Assembly: GCF_023734135.1 (NCBI RefSeq)
Contig: NZ_AP025730.1
Location: 682,001-746,000 of the forward strand
From: Sphaerotilus microaerophilus
GTDB taxonomy: Bacteria; Pseudomonadota; Gammaproteobacteria; Burkholderiales; Burkholderiaceae_C
Reading direction: 5' to 3'
Length of the DNA: 64,000 nucleotides
Shown in pieces: positions 35,441 through 44,523 of this stretch. The translations under genes were made by a program, and so were the position numbers. Positions within the stretch are counted from its first letter, which is position 1. The number at the start of each line of letters is the position of its first letter. The notes below the pieces were generated by a model. It did no database searches. It saw nothing but the letters and a program-made list of their open reading frames with translations, and was not told where the DNA came from.

Positions 35441-35445
35441 TTGCC

Positions 35446-37350
35446 GTGAACGAAGACGAAATCCCGCCGCACTTGGCACGTGTTCCCGACCCTGACGGGG
35501 CCGGTACACCGGGCTTGCAGGAGCGCCTGCGGGCGGCCAGGTCGGGCTGGCGGTTCCTGCAGGCGGCGGATCAGCCGCCGGCGCAGGCGCTGCCCGCACC
35601 GGTTCCGAGCGGGGCGGGGTGGCTGTCCGAGGTGCTGAGGCCGCTGCGCCCGGCCTACCTGCAGGTCATCGTGCTGGCCTTCGGCGTGAACCTGCTCGGC
35701 CTGCTGGCGGCGGTGTTCTCGCTGCAGGTGTATGACCGGGTGATCGCCAAGGGCGGCATGACCACCCTGGTGGCGTTGGTGCTGGGCATGGGGTTGGCCA
35801 TCGCGTTCGACCACGGCCTGCGCCGGGGACGCGCCACGCTGATGCAGCGCATCGGTGCACGCATCGAGGTGGCCGTGGCCCGTGCCGTGTACGAGCGCCT
35901 GACGCGCCTGCCCGCGCTGGAGCTGGAAAGCCGCCCCCCGGCCTTCTGGCAGACGGTGTTCCGCGACATCGAGCTGGTGCGTGGCACCACCGCGGGCGCG
36001 GCGGCGCTGCTGGTCATCGACCTGCCGTTCCTGGTGCTGACGCTGGTGCTGGTCGGCTTCATCGCCTGGCCGATGTTGCCGGTCGCGCTGGGGGTGATGG
36101 CCGCCTTCGTGCTGCTGGCCTGGCGCTCCGAGCGGGTGCTCAAGACGGGCAGCGAGCAGGAGAAGGAGCGCCTGATGTCGCGCGACACCATGCTCTCGGA
36201 CCTGTCGGCCTCGCGCCTGCACCTCAAGACGCTGGGCCCGTCCGACAGCATGCGCACGCGCTGGGAGTCGCACTACGGCCGCTGGATGGAAGAGTCGCTG
36301 GCGCGCAGCCGGGAGATGGACCACTACCGCGACGTGGCCCAGGGCATGAGCACGGCGTCCACCGTGGCGATGACCAGCCTGGGCGCACTGGCCATCCTGA
36401 ACCAGCTGATGAGCATGGGCGCGCTGATCGCGGTGAACATCCTGTCGGGCAAGCTGGTGTCGCCGCTGGTGCAGCTGGTGGCGCAGTGGCGCTCGTTCGG
36501 CCAGTTCGTGGCGGCGCGCAAGCGGCTCGACGACCTGTTCGCGCTGCCGTTGGACCGTGAGCAGTCGCCCGTGGCGCTCCCGCGGCCACGGGGTGTGCTG
36601 ACGATGGAGGCGCTGCACTTTCGCTACCCGCGCATGGCGCAGGACCAGATCCACGCGCTGTCGGGCCAGCTCGGTCCCTTCGGCCTGCATGCGGTGGTGG
36701 GCAACAACGGCAGCGGCAAGTCGACCCTGCTCAAGCTGCTGCGTGGCCTGTACACGCCAGCGGCCGGCCGGGTGCTGCTCGATGGCGCCGACCTGCAGCA
36801 GTTCGGCCAGCGCGACCTGAGCGCCTGGATCGGCCTGCTGCCGCAGCAGCCGCGCCTGGTGGCGGGCAGCATCCGCGACAACATCGTGCTGGGCGCGCAG
36901 GGCGTCAGCGATGCGCAGATCCTGAACGCGGCCCGGCTGGCCGGGGCCTACGACTTCATCGTCAACCTGCCCGACGGCTTCGACACCGATGTGGGCGAGG
37001 GCGGGCAGCGCTTCTCCGGCGGGCAGCGCAAGCGCATCGCCATCGCGCAGACCCTGTTGAACGACCCGCCCGTGCTGCTGCTGGACGAGCCGACCTCGGA
37101 CCTCGACGCAGCGGCCGAGCAGGCCTTCGTGGCCACGCTCAAGGCGCTGGCGGTGGACCACACCGTGATCGCGGTGACCCACAGCCCGGCGGTGCTGACC
37201 CAATGCAACGGCATCCTGGTGCTCGATCGTGGCCGCCTGGCCGCCGCCGGTCCGGCGCGGGAGGTGCTGCCCCGGCTGGGCTACGCCCCGCCCCGCCCCG
37301 CCGTGGTGGTGAACCACGAAGACAAGACCCGTGAAGCGGAGGCCGCATGA
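35446..37350 (+). CDS. Type I secretion ABC transporter (permease-ATPase fusion)
   Basis: 634 residues. It powers export of the RTX protein across the inner membrane. Membrane helices lie at about residues 70-95, 103-120, 180-225 and 300-335, followed by an ATPase with Walker A GNNGSGKST (419-427), Q-loop near 465, signature FSGGQ (523-527), Walker B LLLDEP with D547/E548 and H-loop H579. Only about 65 residues precede the first helix, so there is no room for a C39 peptidase or the C39-like domain of HlyB. The protein thus resembles the short PrtD/HasD architecture. GTG start, 5 nt after the giant gene; the next gene overlaps its stop by 4 nt. Confidence 0.93.
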   Translation: MNEDEIPPHLARVPDPDGAGTPGLQERLRAARSGWRFLQAADQPPAQALPAPVPSGAGWLSEVLRPLRPAYLQVIVLAFGVNLLGLLAAVFSLQVYDRVIAKGGMTTLVALVLGMGLAIAFDHGLRRGRATLMQRIGARIEVAVARAVYERLTRLPALELESRPPAFWQTVFRDIELVRGTTAGAAALLVIDLPFLVLTLVLVGFIAWPMLPVALGVMAAFVLLAWRSERVLKTGSEQEKERLMSRDTMLSDLSASRLHLKTLGPSDSMRTRWESHYGRWMEESLARSREMDHYRDVAQGMSTASTVAMTSLGALAILNQLMSMGALIAVNILSGKLVSPLVQLVAQWRSFGQFVAARKRLDDLFALPLDREQSPVALPRPRGVLTMEALHFRYPRMAQDQIHALSGQLGPFGLHAVVGNNGSGKSTLLKLLRGLYTPAAGRVLLDGADLQQFGQRDLSAWIGLLPQQPRLVAGSIRDNIVLGAQGVSDAQILNAARLAGAYDFIVNLPDGFDTDVGEGGQRFSGGQRKRIAIAQTLLNDPPVLLLDEPTSDLDAAAEQAFVATLKALAVDHTVIAVTHSPAVLTQCNGILVLDRGRLAAAGPAREVLPRLGYAPPRPAVVVNHEDKTREAEAA

Positions 37351-38654
37351 CCGAAATGACTGCTCCCCGGAGCCTGGACGCGGTGCTGGAGCGGGTCGGC
37401 GAGACCCGCTGGCGCCTCTGGGACCTCCGCATTCTGCTGGCGCTGTTCGCACTGCTGGCGTGGTCGGTGCTGGCGCACGTGGACCGCGTGGTGACGACCC
37501 AGGGCAAGGTGGTGCCCTACGACAAGGTGAAGGTCATCCAGCACCTGGAGGGGGGCATCGTCAAGAAGCTGCTGGTGCGCGAGAGCCAGATCGTCAAGGC
37601 GGGCGAGCCGCTGATTGAGCTGGACCTGGCCACCGCCGGGGTCAACGGTGACGAGATGTCCGCCCGCATGGGCTCGTTCCGCTTCGTCAAGGCCCGCCTG
37701 GAAGCCGAGGCGCGTGGCACCCTGCTGGTCACCTCGCCCGAGCGTGACCCGCAGCTCAGGGCCTCTGCCGAGGCGGAGGTCGCCACCTTCCGCGCCCGCC
37801 GCGAAGAGCTGACCAATACGCTGGCCGCGCTGGACGGCCAGATCGCGCAGGGGCGCCAGCGCGTGGCCGAGCTGCGGGCCCGCATGAGCTCGCTGGAAGC
37901 CGGCCTGCGCATCGCGCAGCAGGAGCTGGCGATCTCGGAGAACCTGGTCAAGGACAAACTGGTGTCGGAGCTGGAGCACTTCCAGCGCCGCAGTGCGGTG
38001 GAGCGCATCAAAGGCGATCTGGAAGCCACGCGCCAGGCGATCCCGGGTGCGCAGGCCCAGGCCGACGAGGCTTTCGCGCGCCGCCGCGAGGAGGAGTCGC
38101 GCTTCCGCCGCCGGGCCTCCGATGAGCTGGGTGAGCTCGAACGCAAGATCGCCAGCCTGGGCAAGGAGCTCAACCGGGCGCAGGACCAGGAGCAGCGCGC
38201 CGTGATCCGCGCGCCCATCGACGGCATCGTCAAGAACGTCAAGTACCAGGCGGCCGGCAATGTGGTGAAGGCCGGCGAGCCCATCATGGAGGTGGTGCCC
38301 GTGAAGGACGAGCTCGTCATCGAGCTGCGCCTGAACCCGGCCGACCGCGGCTTCATCGAGGTGGGCCAGTCGGCCCTGGTGAAGGTCTCGGCCTACGACT
38401 ACTACCGCTTCGGTGGCCTGACCGGGCAGGTGCAGTCGATCGCGGCGGACACCGATGTGGGTCGCAACGACGAACAGTTCTACCGCGTCGTCGTCAAGAC
38501 CGACCGTGCCTATGTTGGCGACAGCGCCGCGGCGATGCCCATTTCGCCGGGCATGACGGCCGATGTTGACGTGCGCGTGGCCACCAATTCCGTCTTCTGG
38601 GCGCTGCTGCGCCCCATCCTCAAGCTCAAGCAAGAAGCCTTGCGAGAGGTCTGA
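37347..38654 (+). CDS. HlyD-family type I secretion membrane fusion protein
   Basis: 435 residues. It is the periplasmic adaptor linking the ABC exporter to the outer membrane channel. A single membrane helix lies at residues 29-50. A lipoyl-like half follows (VIQHLEGGIVKKLLV), then a long alpha-helical hairpin (about 100-285, Arg/Glu/Gln rich), the second lipoyl half (VIRAPIDGIVKNV) and the conserved HlyD C-terminal beta domain with SPGM near the end. The length is typical. ATG overlaps the upstream TGA (ATGA), with GGAGG 4 nt before it. Confidence 0.95.
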   Translation: MTEMTAPRSLDAVLERVGETRWRLWDLRILLALFALLAWSVLAHVDRVVTTQGKVVPYDKVKVIQHLEGGIVKKLLVRESQIVKAGEPLIELDLATAGVNGDEMSARMGSFRFVKARLEAEARGTLLVTSPERDPQLRASAEAEVATFRARREELTNTLAALDGQIAQGRQRVAELRARMSSLEAGLRIAQQELAISENLVKDKLVSELEHFQRRSAVERIKGDLEATRQAIPGAQAQADEAFARRREEESRFRRRASDELGELERKIASLGKELNRAQDQEQRAVIRAPIDGIVKNVKYQAAGNVVKAGEPIMEVVPVKDELVIELRLNPADRGFIEVGQSALVKVSAYDYYRFGGLTGQVQSIAADTDVGRNDEQFYRVVVKTDRAYVGDSAAAMPISPGMTADVDVRVATNSVFWALLRPILKLKQEALREV

Positions 38655-38694
38655 TTCCCCTCACCGCGACTGAACCGCATCCGGAGAACAAGCC

Positions 38695-40101
38695 ATGGCC
38701 ATCATGAAGATCAACAAGCTGTGGGCGGCTCTGCTGCCCGTCCTGGTGTGTGTCCAGACCCAGGGCAAGCCCCTGCAGGACGAGTTGTTGAACGTCCTGA
38801 CGGATCACCCGCTAATCCGCGCCAACCGGCACGCCACCGATGCGGCCAGGGAGCGCGTCGGTGCCGCGGAGGCGGCCAACCTTCCCCGCCTGTCGCTGAC
38901 CGGCGACGGCGGCCTCGAGTCGATCCGCTCCACCAGCTACCGGCCCAGCCAGACCATGGAACTGGGCAGCGATGGCGTTGTCACGCCGGGCACCTCCAGC
39001 GATCTGATCCGCCGCAAGGTGGGGGTGTCGGTGGAGCAGGTGGTCTATGACGGTGGCCGCAACCGTGCCGCCGTGGACCTGGCGACGGCCGATGTGAGCA
39101 TGCAGGGCCTGAACCTGCAGTCGCTCACACAGGACCTGTTGCTGGAGGCCCTCACGGCCTACCTGCAGGTGGGGCGCTACCAGACGCTGATCGGCCTGAG
39201 CCGGCTCAACGAGGACACCACCCGCAACCAGCTGGAGCTGGAGAGCAAGCGGGTCGAGGGCGGCGGCGGCATTGCCGTGGACGTGATGCAGGCCCGCACC
39301 CGACTCCAGATCGTGAAGGAGCGCCGCGTGTTCTACGAACAGGCCCTGCGTGACGCGATGGCCAACTACGAACAGACCTTCGGCCGGGCGCCCGACATCG
39401 CCCAGTTGCAGGACCTGGGCATCTTCCAGGCTGGCCTGCCGGCCTCGCTGCCCGAGGCCCTGAACCTGGGGTTGAACCAGAGTCCGCGGCTGAAGTTGTC
39501 TGCCATGCAGATCAGCAAGGCCGGCGACCAGATCCTGGCCGCGCGGGCCGGCGGCGGTCCGGTGGTGGACCTGGTGGGTGCGCGCAACTACGACCGCGGC
39601 GCCAACGCCACCGCCAAGCGCGACGACTACTCGATGCTGCTGCGCCTGAACTGGAGCTTCTCGGCCGGCAACGAGAACGACCACCGTGTCAGCGCCGCGC
39701 TGAAGGACAAGGACGAGCTGATGGAGCGCGACGTCGCGCAGCGCAACAAGGTGCGCGAAGCCATCCGCGTGTCGTGGAACCAGCTGGTCAACGGCCGCGA
39801 GCGCCTGGAGCTGCTCGACAGTGCCGCGGGCATTGCGCGTGACGTGATGCTCAACCGCAAGCGTCTGCGTGACGCCGGCAAGGAAACCGCGCTGAGCGCG
39901 CTGGACGCTGAGGTAGAGTATTTCGGTGTGCTTGCCAACAAGATCAACGCGATGTATGACACCCGCATCGGCGCCTACCGCCTGATGGCCGCCGTCGGCG
40001 GGCTCACGCCCGAGGCGGTGGGACTGGGCAACGGGTTCAAGTTGCCCGTGCAGCCTCTCAAGGTGGACCTGCAGGCGATCGCCGGGCAGGGCTTGCACTG
40101 A
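38695..40101 (+). CDS. TolC-family outer membrane channel
   Basis: 468 residues. It is the outer membrane exit duct for the type I system. It starts with a basic and hydrophobic stretch likely to be a signal peptide (cleavage near residue 23-25). It then shows the duplicated helical-hairpin layout of outer membrane efflux proteins, including the VSVEQVVYDGGRN strand and a long coiled helix with V-x-V-x-Q-A-R. GGAGA lies 7 nt before ATG; the gene sits 40 nt after the HlyD gene. Its stop overlaps the next start by 1 nt (TGATG). Having a dedicated TolC in the operon is common for RTX adhesin loci. Confidence 0.92.
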   Translation: MAIMKINKLWAALLPVLVCVQTQGKPLQDELLNVLTDHPLIRANRHATDAARERVGAAEAANLPRLSLTGDGGLESIRSTSYRPSQTMELGSDGVVTPGTSSDLIRRKVGVSVEQVVYDGGRNRAAVDLATADVSMQGLNLQSLTQDLLLEALTAYLQVGRYQTLIGLSRLNEDTTRNQLELESKRVEGGGGIAVDVMQARTRLQIVKERRVFYEQALRDAMANYEQTFGRAPDIAQLQDLGIFQAGLPASLPEALNLGLNQSPRLKLSAMQISKAGDQILAARAGGGPVVDLVGARNYDRGANATAKRDDYSMLLRLNWSFSAGNENDHRVSAALKDKDELMERDVAQRNKVREAIRVSWNQLVNGRERLELLDSAAGIARDVMLNRKRLRDAGKETALSALDAEVEYFGVLANKINAMYDTRIGAYRLMAAVGGLTPEAVGLGNGFKLPVQPLKVDLQAIAGQGLH

Positions 40102-41768
40102 TGGCGCAGGGCTCTGCGGGGGCGGCTGCCTTCCTGTTCAGCAGCGACGGCTACAGCACCCGCGGTGCCAAGCTCATGGGCCGGCAGTCTGCCGGTGCGG
40201 GCTTCCTGCGGGCCTTTGTCCAGTCCGCCGGCGCCGGCCCCGTGCAGACCCTGCTGACCAGCCCAACGCAGGCGCCTGCGGCGCGTGCTGCGCTGGCCGA
40301 GGCGGGCCACGACGGTCCGGTCGACCTGCTGGGCATGGATGGCCTGGGCCGCGTGGCCGAGTCCGGCTGCCTGTACCTGCCCATGCCCGGGCTCGCCGAG
40401 ATGGCCTGGCGCCGGGCCGCCGTGGGCGAACGCCGCTTCAGCGTCTGCGGGGTCACGCACACCATCGCCACGCATGCGGTGATGACCTCGCTCACCGAGC
40501 TGCTGACCGCACCGGTGCGGCCCTGGGATGCGCTGATCTGCACCTCGCATGCCGGGCGTACCGCCGTCAATGAGGTGCTGCAGGCGCAGGCCGACTATCT
40601 GCGCTGGCGCCTGGGGGCCACGCGCTTCGAGCTGCCCCAGCTGCCCGTCATTCCGCTGGGCGTGCACACGGCCGATTTCAGGTTCACGCCCGACGAGCGG
40701 GCCCAGGCGCGGACGCGGCTGGGGATCGCCGCCGACGAGCCCGTGGTGCTGTTTGCCGGGCGCCTGTCCTTCCACGCCAAGGCGCACCCGCACCCGCTGC
40801 TGGTGGCGCTGCAGCGCTGCGCGCAGGCCCGGCCGCAGCGGCGCATCCACTTGGTGATGTGCGGCCAGTACGCCAACGACGCCATCCGCCGCGCCTTCGA
40901 GGACGCGCAGGATCTGCTCGCGCCCGCCGTGCAGCACCACCATGCCGATGGCGGCGACGCCACGGCCTGGCGCACTGCCTGGGCGGCGGCCGACGTCTTC
41001 ACGTCCTTGTCCGACAACATCCAGGAGACCTTCGGCCTCACGCCGATCGAGGCCCTGGCCACCGGCCTGCCCTGCGTGGTCAGCGACTGGGATGGCTACA
41101 AGGACACCGTGCGCGACGGCATCGACGGATTTCGCGTGCCCACCACGCTGCCCCCGGCGGGCGCGGGGGTGGACCTCGCCGCCCGCTACGACAGCGGCCA
41201 GGACAACTACGACATTTACTGCGGTCAGGTCTGCGAACTGGTGGCGGTGGACGTCGACGCCGCCGAGCGGGCCTTCGCCCAATTGCTGGACGACCCCGCC
41301 CTGCGCCAGCGCATGGGCGCGGCCGGTCGCGAGCGCGCCCGCAGCGTGTACGACTGGACCGTGGTGATGCGCCAGTACCGTGACCTCTGGGCCCGGCTGG
41401 CCGAGCAGCGCCAGCATGCGCTCGACCTGCATGGTGCATTGCCGATGGCGCAGGCGCCCGATCGCATGGACCCATTCCGCATGTTCGGCGGCTACGCCAC
41501 CCACGTGCTGGGCGATGCCGACCGGCTGCACCTGCCGGCCCTGCCCGCGCGCGCCGACTACGACCGGGTGCGTGAACTGGCCTGCCACCGCTTCGCACGG
41601 CGCGTGCTGCCCAGCCATGACCAGGCCGCCCCGCTGTGGCGCCGCTGGGGCGAGGCGCCGGTGCGCACGGTGGCTGACCTGCTGGCGGGCCTGACACCGG
41701 AGCAGGACCGCCTGCTGCGGCGGGGTCTGGTGTGGCTGCTCAAGACGGGCTGGGTGCGGCGCGTCTGA
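40101..41768 (+). CDS. GT4-like glycosyltransferase in RTX operon
   Basis: 555 residues, GT-B fold type. The donor half contains VVLFAGRLSFHAK (beta strand plus basic loop) and the E-x7-E motif ETFGLTPIE (E309, E317), followed by ALATGLPCVVSDWDGY, all typical of GT4 retaining glycosyltransferases. The N-terminal third holds SSDGYSTRGAKLMGRQSAG, a glycine-rich acceptor-side loop. About 120 C-terminal residues go beyond the usual GT4 end and have no recognised domain. It is translationally coupled to tolC, so it is probably made with the secretion system. Acceptor and sugar are unknown; the RTX protein or a capsule-like polymer are the candidates. Confidence 0.8.
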   Translation: MAQGSAGAAAFLFSSDGYSTRGAKLMGRQSAGAGFLRAFVQSAGAGPVQTLLTSPTQAPAARAALAEAGHDGPVDLLGMDGLGRVAESGCLYLPMPGLAEMAWRRAAVGERRFSVCGVTHTIATHAVMTSLTELLTAPVRPWDALICTSHAGRTAVNEVLQAQADYLRWRLGATRFELPQLPVIPLGVHTADFRFTPDERAQARTRLGIAADEPVVLFAGRLSFHAKAHPHPLLVALQRCAQARPQRRIHLVMCGQYANDAIRRAFEDAQDLLAPAVQHHHADGGDATAWRTAWAAADVFTSLSDNIQETFGLTPIEALATGLPCVVSDWDGYKDTVRDGIDGFRVPTTLPPAGAGVDLAARYDSGQDNYDIYCGQVCELVAVDVDAAERAFAQLLDDPALRQRMGAAGRERARSVYDWTVVMRQYRDLWARLAEQRQHALDLHGALPMAQAPDRMDPFRMFGGYATHVLGDADRLHLPALPARADYDRVRELACHRFARRVLPSHDQAAPLWRRWGEAPVRTVADLLAGLTPEQDRLLRRGLVWLLKTGWVRRV

Positions 41769-41799
41769 GCCGGCCCGACCCCATCCGATCCCCTTTCCG

Positions 41800-43056
41800 A
41801 TGAAACTCCTCTTCGTCCACCAGAACTTCCCCGGCCAGTACAAGCACCTGGCGCCCGCCCTGGCTGCACAAGGGCATGAGGTCCGTGCCCTGGGCATGAC
41901 CGAGCGGGTGGACCTGCCTGGTGTGCAGTACCAGCGCTACGGTACGCGGCGCGCCAGCACCAAGGGCCTGCACCCCTGGGTGGTGGACTTCGAGGCCAAG
42001 GTGATCCGCGGCGAGGCCTGTGCCCAGGCGGCACGGCGGCTGCGGGAGAGCGGCTTCGTGCCCGACCTGATCTGCGTTCATCCCGGGTGGGGCGAGGCGC
42101 TGCTGCTGCGCGAGGTCTGGCCGGAGGCGCGGCAGCTGCACTACGTCGAGTTCTTCTACGGGACGCAGGGGCGCGATGTCGGGTTTGACCCCGAGTTTCC
42201 GCTCACCGACGCCTTCGAGGCCGGCTGCCGGCTGTCCATCAAGAACACCAACAACCTGCTCAACCTGGGCCTGATGGACTGGGGCATCAGCCCCACGCAG
42301 TGGCAGCGCGCCACCTTGCCCGCGGCGCAGCAGGGTCGCATCAGCGTGATCCACGACGGCATCGACACCGCGGCACTCTGCCCCGACGAGGCGGCGGTGC
42401 TGGAAGTGACGGACGACCAGGGGCGGCCGCTGCGCCTGACGCGCGCCGACCGGGTCGTCACGTTCGTCAACCGCAACCTGGAGCCCAGCCGGGGCTACCA
42501 CGCCTTCATGCGGTCGCTGCCGACCCTGCTGGCGCGTGACCCGCAGGTGCGGGTGCTGCTGATCGGTGGTGACGGCGTGTCCTACGGCGCGGCACCTCCG
42601 GCCGGCAGTTGGAAGCAGATCTACCTCGACGAGGTGGCCGGCCGCATCGATGCGCAGCGCGTGCACTTCCTGGGTAAGGTGCCCTACGCCACCTACCTGG
42701 CCGCGCTGCGGGTGAGCAGCGCGCACGTCTACCTGACCTACCCGTTCGTGCTGTCCTGGTCGCTGATCGAGGCCATGAGCCTGGGGGCGCCGATCATCGC
42801 CTCCGACACGCCGCCAGTGCGCGAGGCCATCGAGCATGGCCGCAACGGTTGGCTGGTGGACTTCTTCGACGCCGAGGCCCTGGCCGAGCGGATGCTGACC
42901 TGCCTGGCCGACCCGGCCGGCCAGCTGCCCCTGCGAGCGACGGCCCGCGAGGACGCCATCCGGCGCTATGACCTGCGCAGCGTCTGCCTGCCCGCGCAGT
43001 TGGCGCTGGTGCAGTCGGTCGCCCGTGGGGAACGACCGGACGGTGCCGCGCTTTGA
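41800..43056 (+). CDS. Glycosyltransferase with Glyco_trans_4_3-type N-terminus
   Basis: 418 residues. The start MKLLFVHQNFPGQYKHLAP is characteristic of the Glyco_trans_4_3 acceptor domain. A standard GT4 donor domain follows with VVTFVNRNLEPSRGYH, then VHFLGKVPY and LIEAMSLGAPIIASDTPPVREAI. E324 is present, but the first Glu of the usual E-x7-E pair is replaced (F316), a variant worth noting. The gene is 31 nt downstream of the other glycosyltransferase and closes the RTX/export operon. No strong Shine-Dalgarno is visible. It converges with the DUF445 gene, leaving 26 nt between the stops and no clear hairpin. Confidence 0.83.
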   Translation: MKLLFVHQNFPGQYKHLAPALAAQGHEVRALGMTERVDLPGVQYQRYGTRRASTKGLHPWVVDFEAKVIRGEACAQAARRLRESGFVPDLICVHPGWGEALLLREVWPEARQLHYVEFFYGTQGRDVGFDPEFPLTDAFEAGCRLSIKNTNNLLNLGLMDWGISPTQWQRATLPAAQQGRISVIHDGIDTAALCPDEAAVLEVTDDQGRPLRLTRADRVVTFVNRNLEPSRGYHAFMRSLPTLLARDPQVRVLLIGGDGVSYGAAPPAGSWKQIYLDEVAGRIDAQRVHFLGKVPYATYLAALRVSSAHVYLTYPFVLSWSLIEAMSLGAPIIASDTPPVREAIEHGRNGWLVDFFDAEALAERMLTCLADPAGQLPLRATAREDAIRRYDLRSVCLPAQLALVQSVARGERPDGAAL

Positions 43057-43082
43057 CCCGCCTGGCTTTGCCCCCTGCTGGC

Positions 43083-44369
43083 TCAGAGCTGGCGCAGCGC
43101 GTGCAACACCAGCCCCACCAGCCCGCCCACCAGCGTGCCGTTGATGCGGATGAACTGCAGGTCGCGGCCGATGGCCAGTTCCACCTTGTCGCTCATCTCC
43201 GCGGGTGACCAGCGCGCCAGCTGGGCTTCCAGGAAGCGCGCCGACGCACCGCGGTGACGCTGCACCAGGCCGGCCAGGGTGTCGGCCAGGGCCTGGTTGA
43301 TGCTGGCGCGCAGGGCGGGGTCCTGGTGCAGGCGGTGGCCCAGTTGCCGGACCAGGCCGCTCAGGCTGGCTGACAGGGGGGCGGGTGAGGTCGCGCCGGG
43401 CTGCGGATTCCCCTGCGCCGCCAGCAGCCGCGCCTTCAGGCGTGGCCACAGGCCGTGCAGCCAGGCCTGGGCGCTGGGGCTTGCTAGCGCCTCGGTCTGC
43501 CACTCGCCCAGGTGGGCGCGCCAGCCTTCGGACTGCGGCAGCGCCTGCACCCACTCCTGTACCCAGGTGTCCAGCTGCGTGCGCCAGGGGTGCTCCTCGG
43601 CGGCGCGCAGCTCGCCGAGCATGTGCGCCAGCGCCTGCGTGGCGCGCGGCGCGGCGGCCTTGATCATCGTCTTGTAGATCGCGTTGTCGAGGTTCAGCGC
43701 GCGCGCCAGGAACTCCGCGATCGCGCCCAGGTGCTCCGGGTCCGCGACGTAGCGCTGCAGGGCGCCGGCCACCGCATCGAGCACGCGCTGGTGCTGGCCG
43801 GCGTTGGCCAGTCGCGTGGCCGCCCGACCGGACAGCTCGGGCAGGTCCAGCCGCATCAGCTCGGCATGCACCGCCTCGGCCAGCCAGACGGCGAGGCGCT
43901 CGTCGTCGAGCGAGGCGAGCAGCTGCGGCGTGGCCTGCAGCAGCCAGCCGGCCAGGGCGTCGGCGGTTTCAGGCTGCTGCAGTGCCTCGGCCAGGCGCTC
44001 GGCCAGGTCGCCCTCGGCCACCTCCTTGCGCAGCGCCTCGGGCGTGAGCAGGTGGGTCTCGACGAACTCGCCCAGGTTGCGGGCGATGTCGTCCTTGCGC
44101 GCCGGGATGATCGCGGTGTGCCAGATCGGCAGCCCCAGCGGGCGGCGGAACAGCGCCACGACGGCGAACCAGTCGGCCAGCCCGCCCACCAGGGCGGCCT
44201 CGGCGAAGGCGCCCAGCCAGGCCCAGGCGGGGTGGGCGTCGCGCCAGACATGGGACGCCGCCAGCAGGGCCGCGGCAGCGCCAAGCAGCGCCGTGGCGCC
44301 GCGCTGCATGCGGCGCAGGCGGGCTTCGGGGGAATCGGCAGGATTGGCGAGGGCGGGGGCGGCGTTCAT
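43083..44369 (-). CDS. DUF445 family membrane-anchored protein
   Basis: 428 residues from the ATG at 44369, chosen because GGAG lies 6 nt upstream; a longer frame to 44453 lacks a good site. One or two N-terminal helices (about 20-65) contain the conserved AALVGGLADWFAVVALFRRPLGLPIWHTAIIP segment of DUF445 proteins (YjiN type), followed by repeated amphipathic helices and a C-terminal INGTLVGGLVGLVLHAL anchor. The function of the family is not established. It stands alone on the minus strand. Confidence 0.88.
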   Translation of the reverse strand: MNAAPALANPADSPEARLRRMQRGATALLGAAAALLAASHVWRDAHPAWAWLGAFAEAALVGGLADWFAVVALFRRPLGLPIWHTAIIPARKDDIARNLGEFVETHLLTPEALRKEVAEGDLAERLAEALQQPETADALAGWLLQATPQLLASLDDERLAVWLAEAVHAELMRLDLPELSGRAATRLANAGQHQRVLDAVAGALQRYVADPEHLGAIAEFLARALNLDNAIYKTMIKAAAPRATQALAHMLGELRAAEEHPWRTQLDTWVQEWVQALPQSEGWRAHLGEWQTEALASPSAQAWLHGLWPRLKARLLAAQGNPQPGATSPAPLSASLSGLVRQLGHRLHQDPALRASINQALADTLAGLVQRHRGASARFLEAQLARWSPAEMSDKVELAIGRDLQFIRINGTLVGGLVGLVLHALRQL

Positions 44370-44523
44370 GGTCGGCTCCAGCAGGCGGCCCGGGGGGCGC
44401 GCAAGGGGTTCGATCGACCTTAGCACGGCGGCTGCAGGCCCCGGTGCGGCCACGGGCTGCCCTGCCCCGGCAGGGCCATCAGGCGCTGCCGATAATCATT
44501 TCCCCACCGACCTGGAGCTGACC

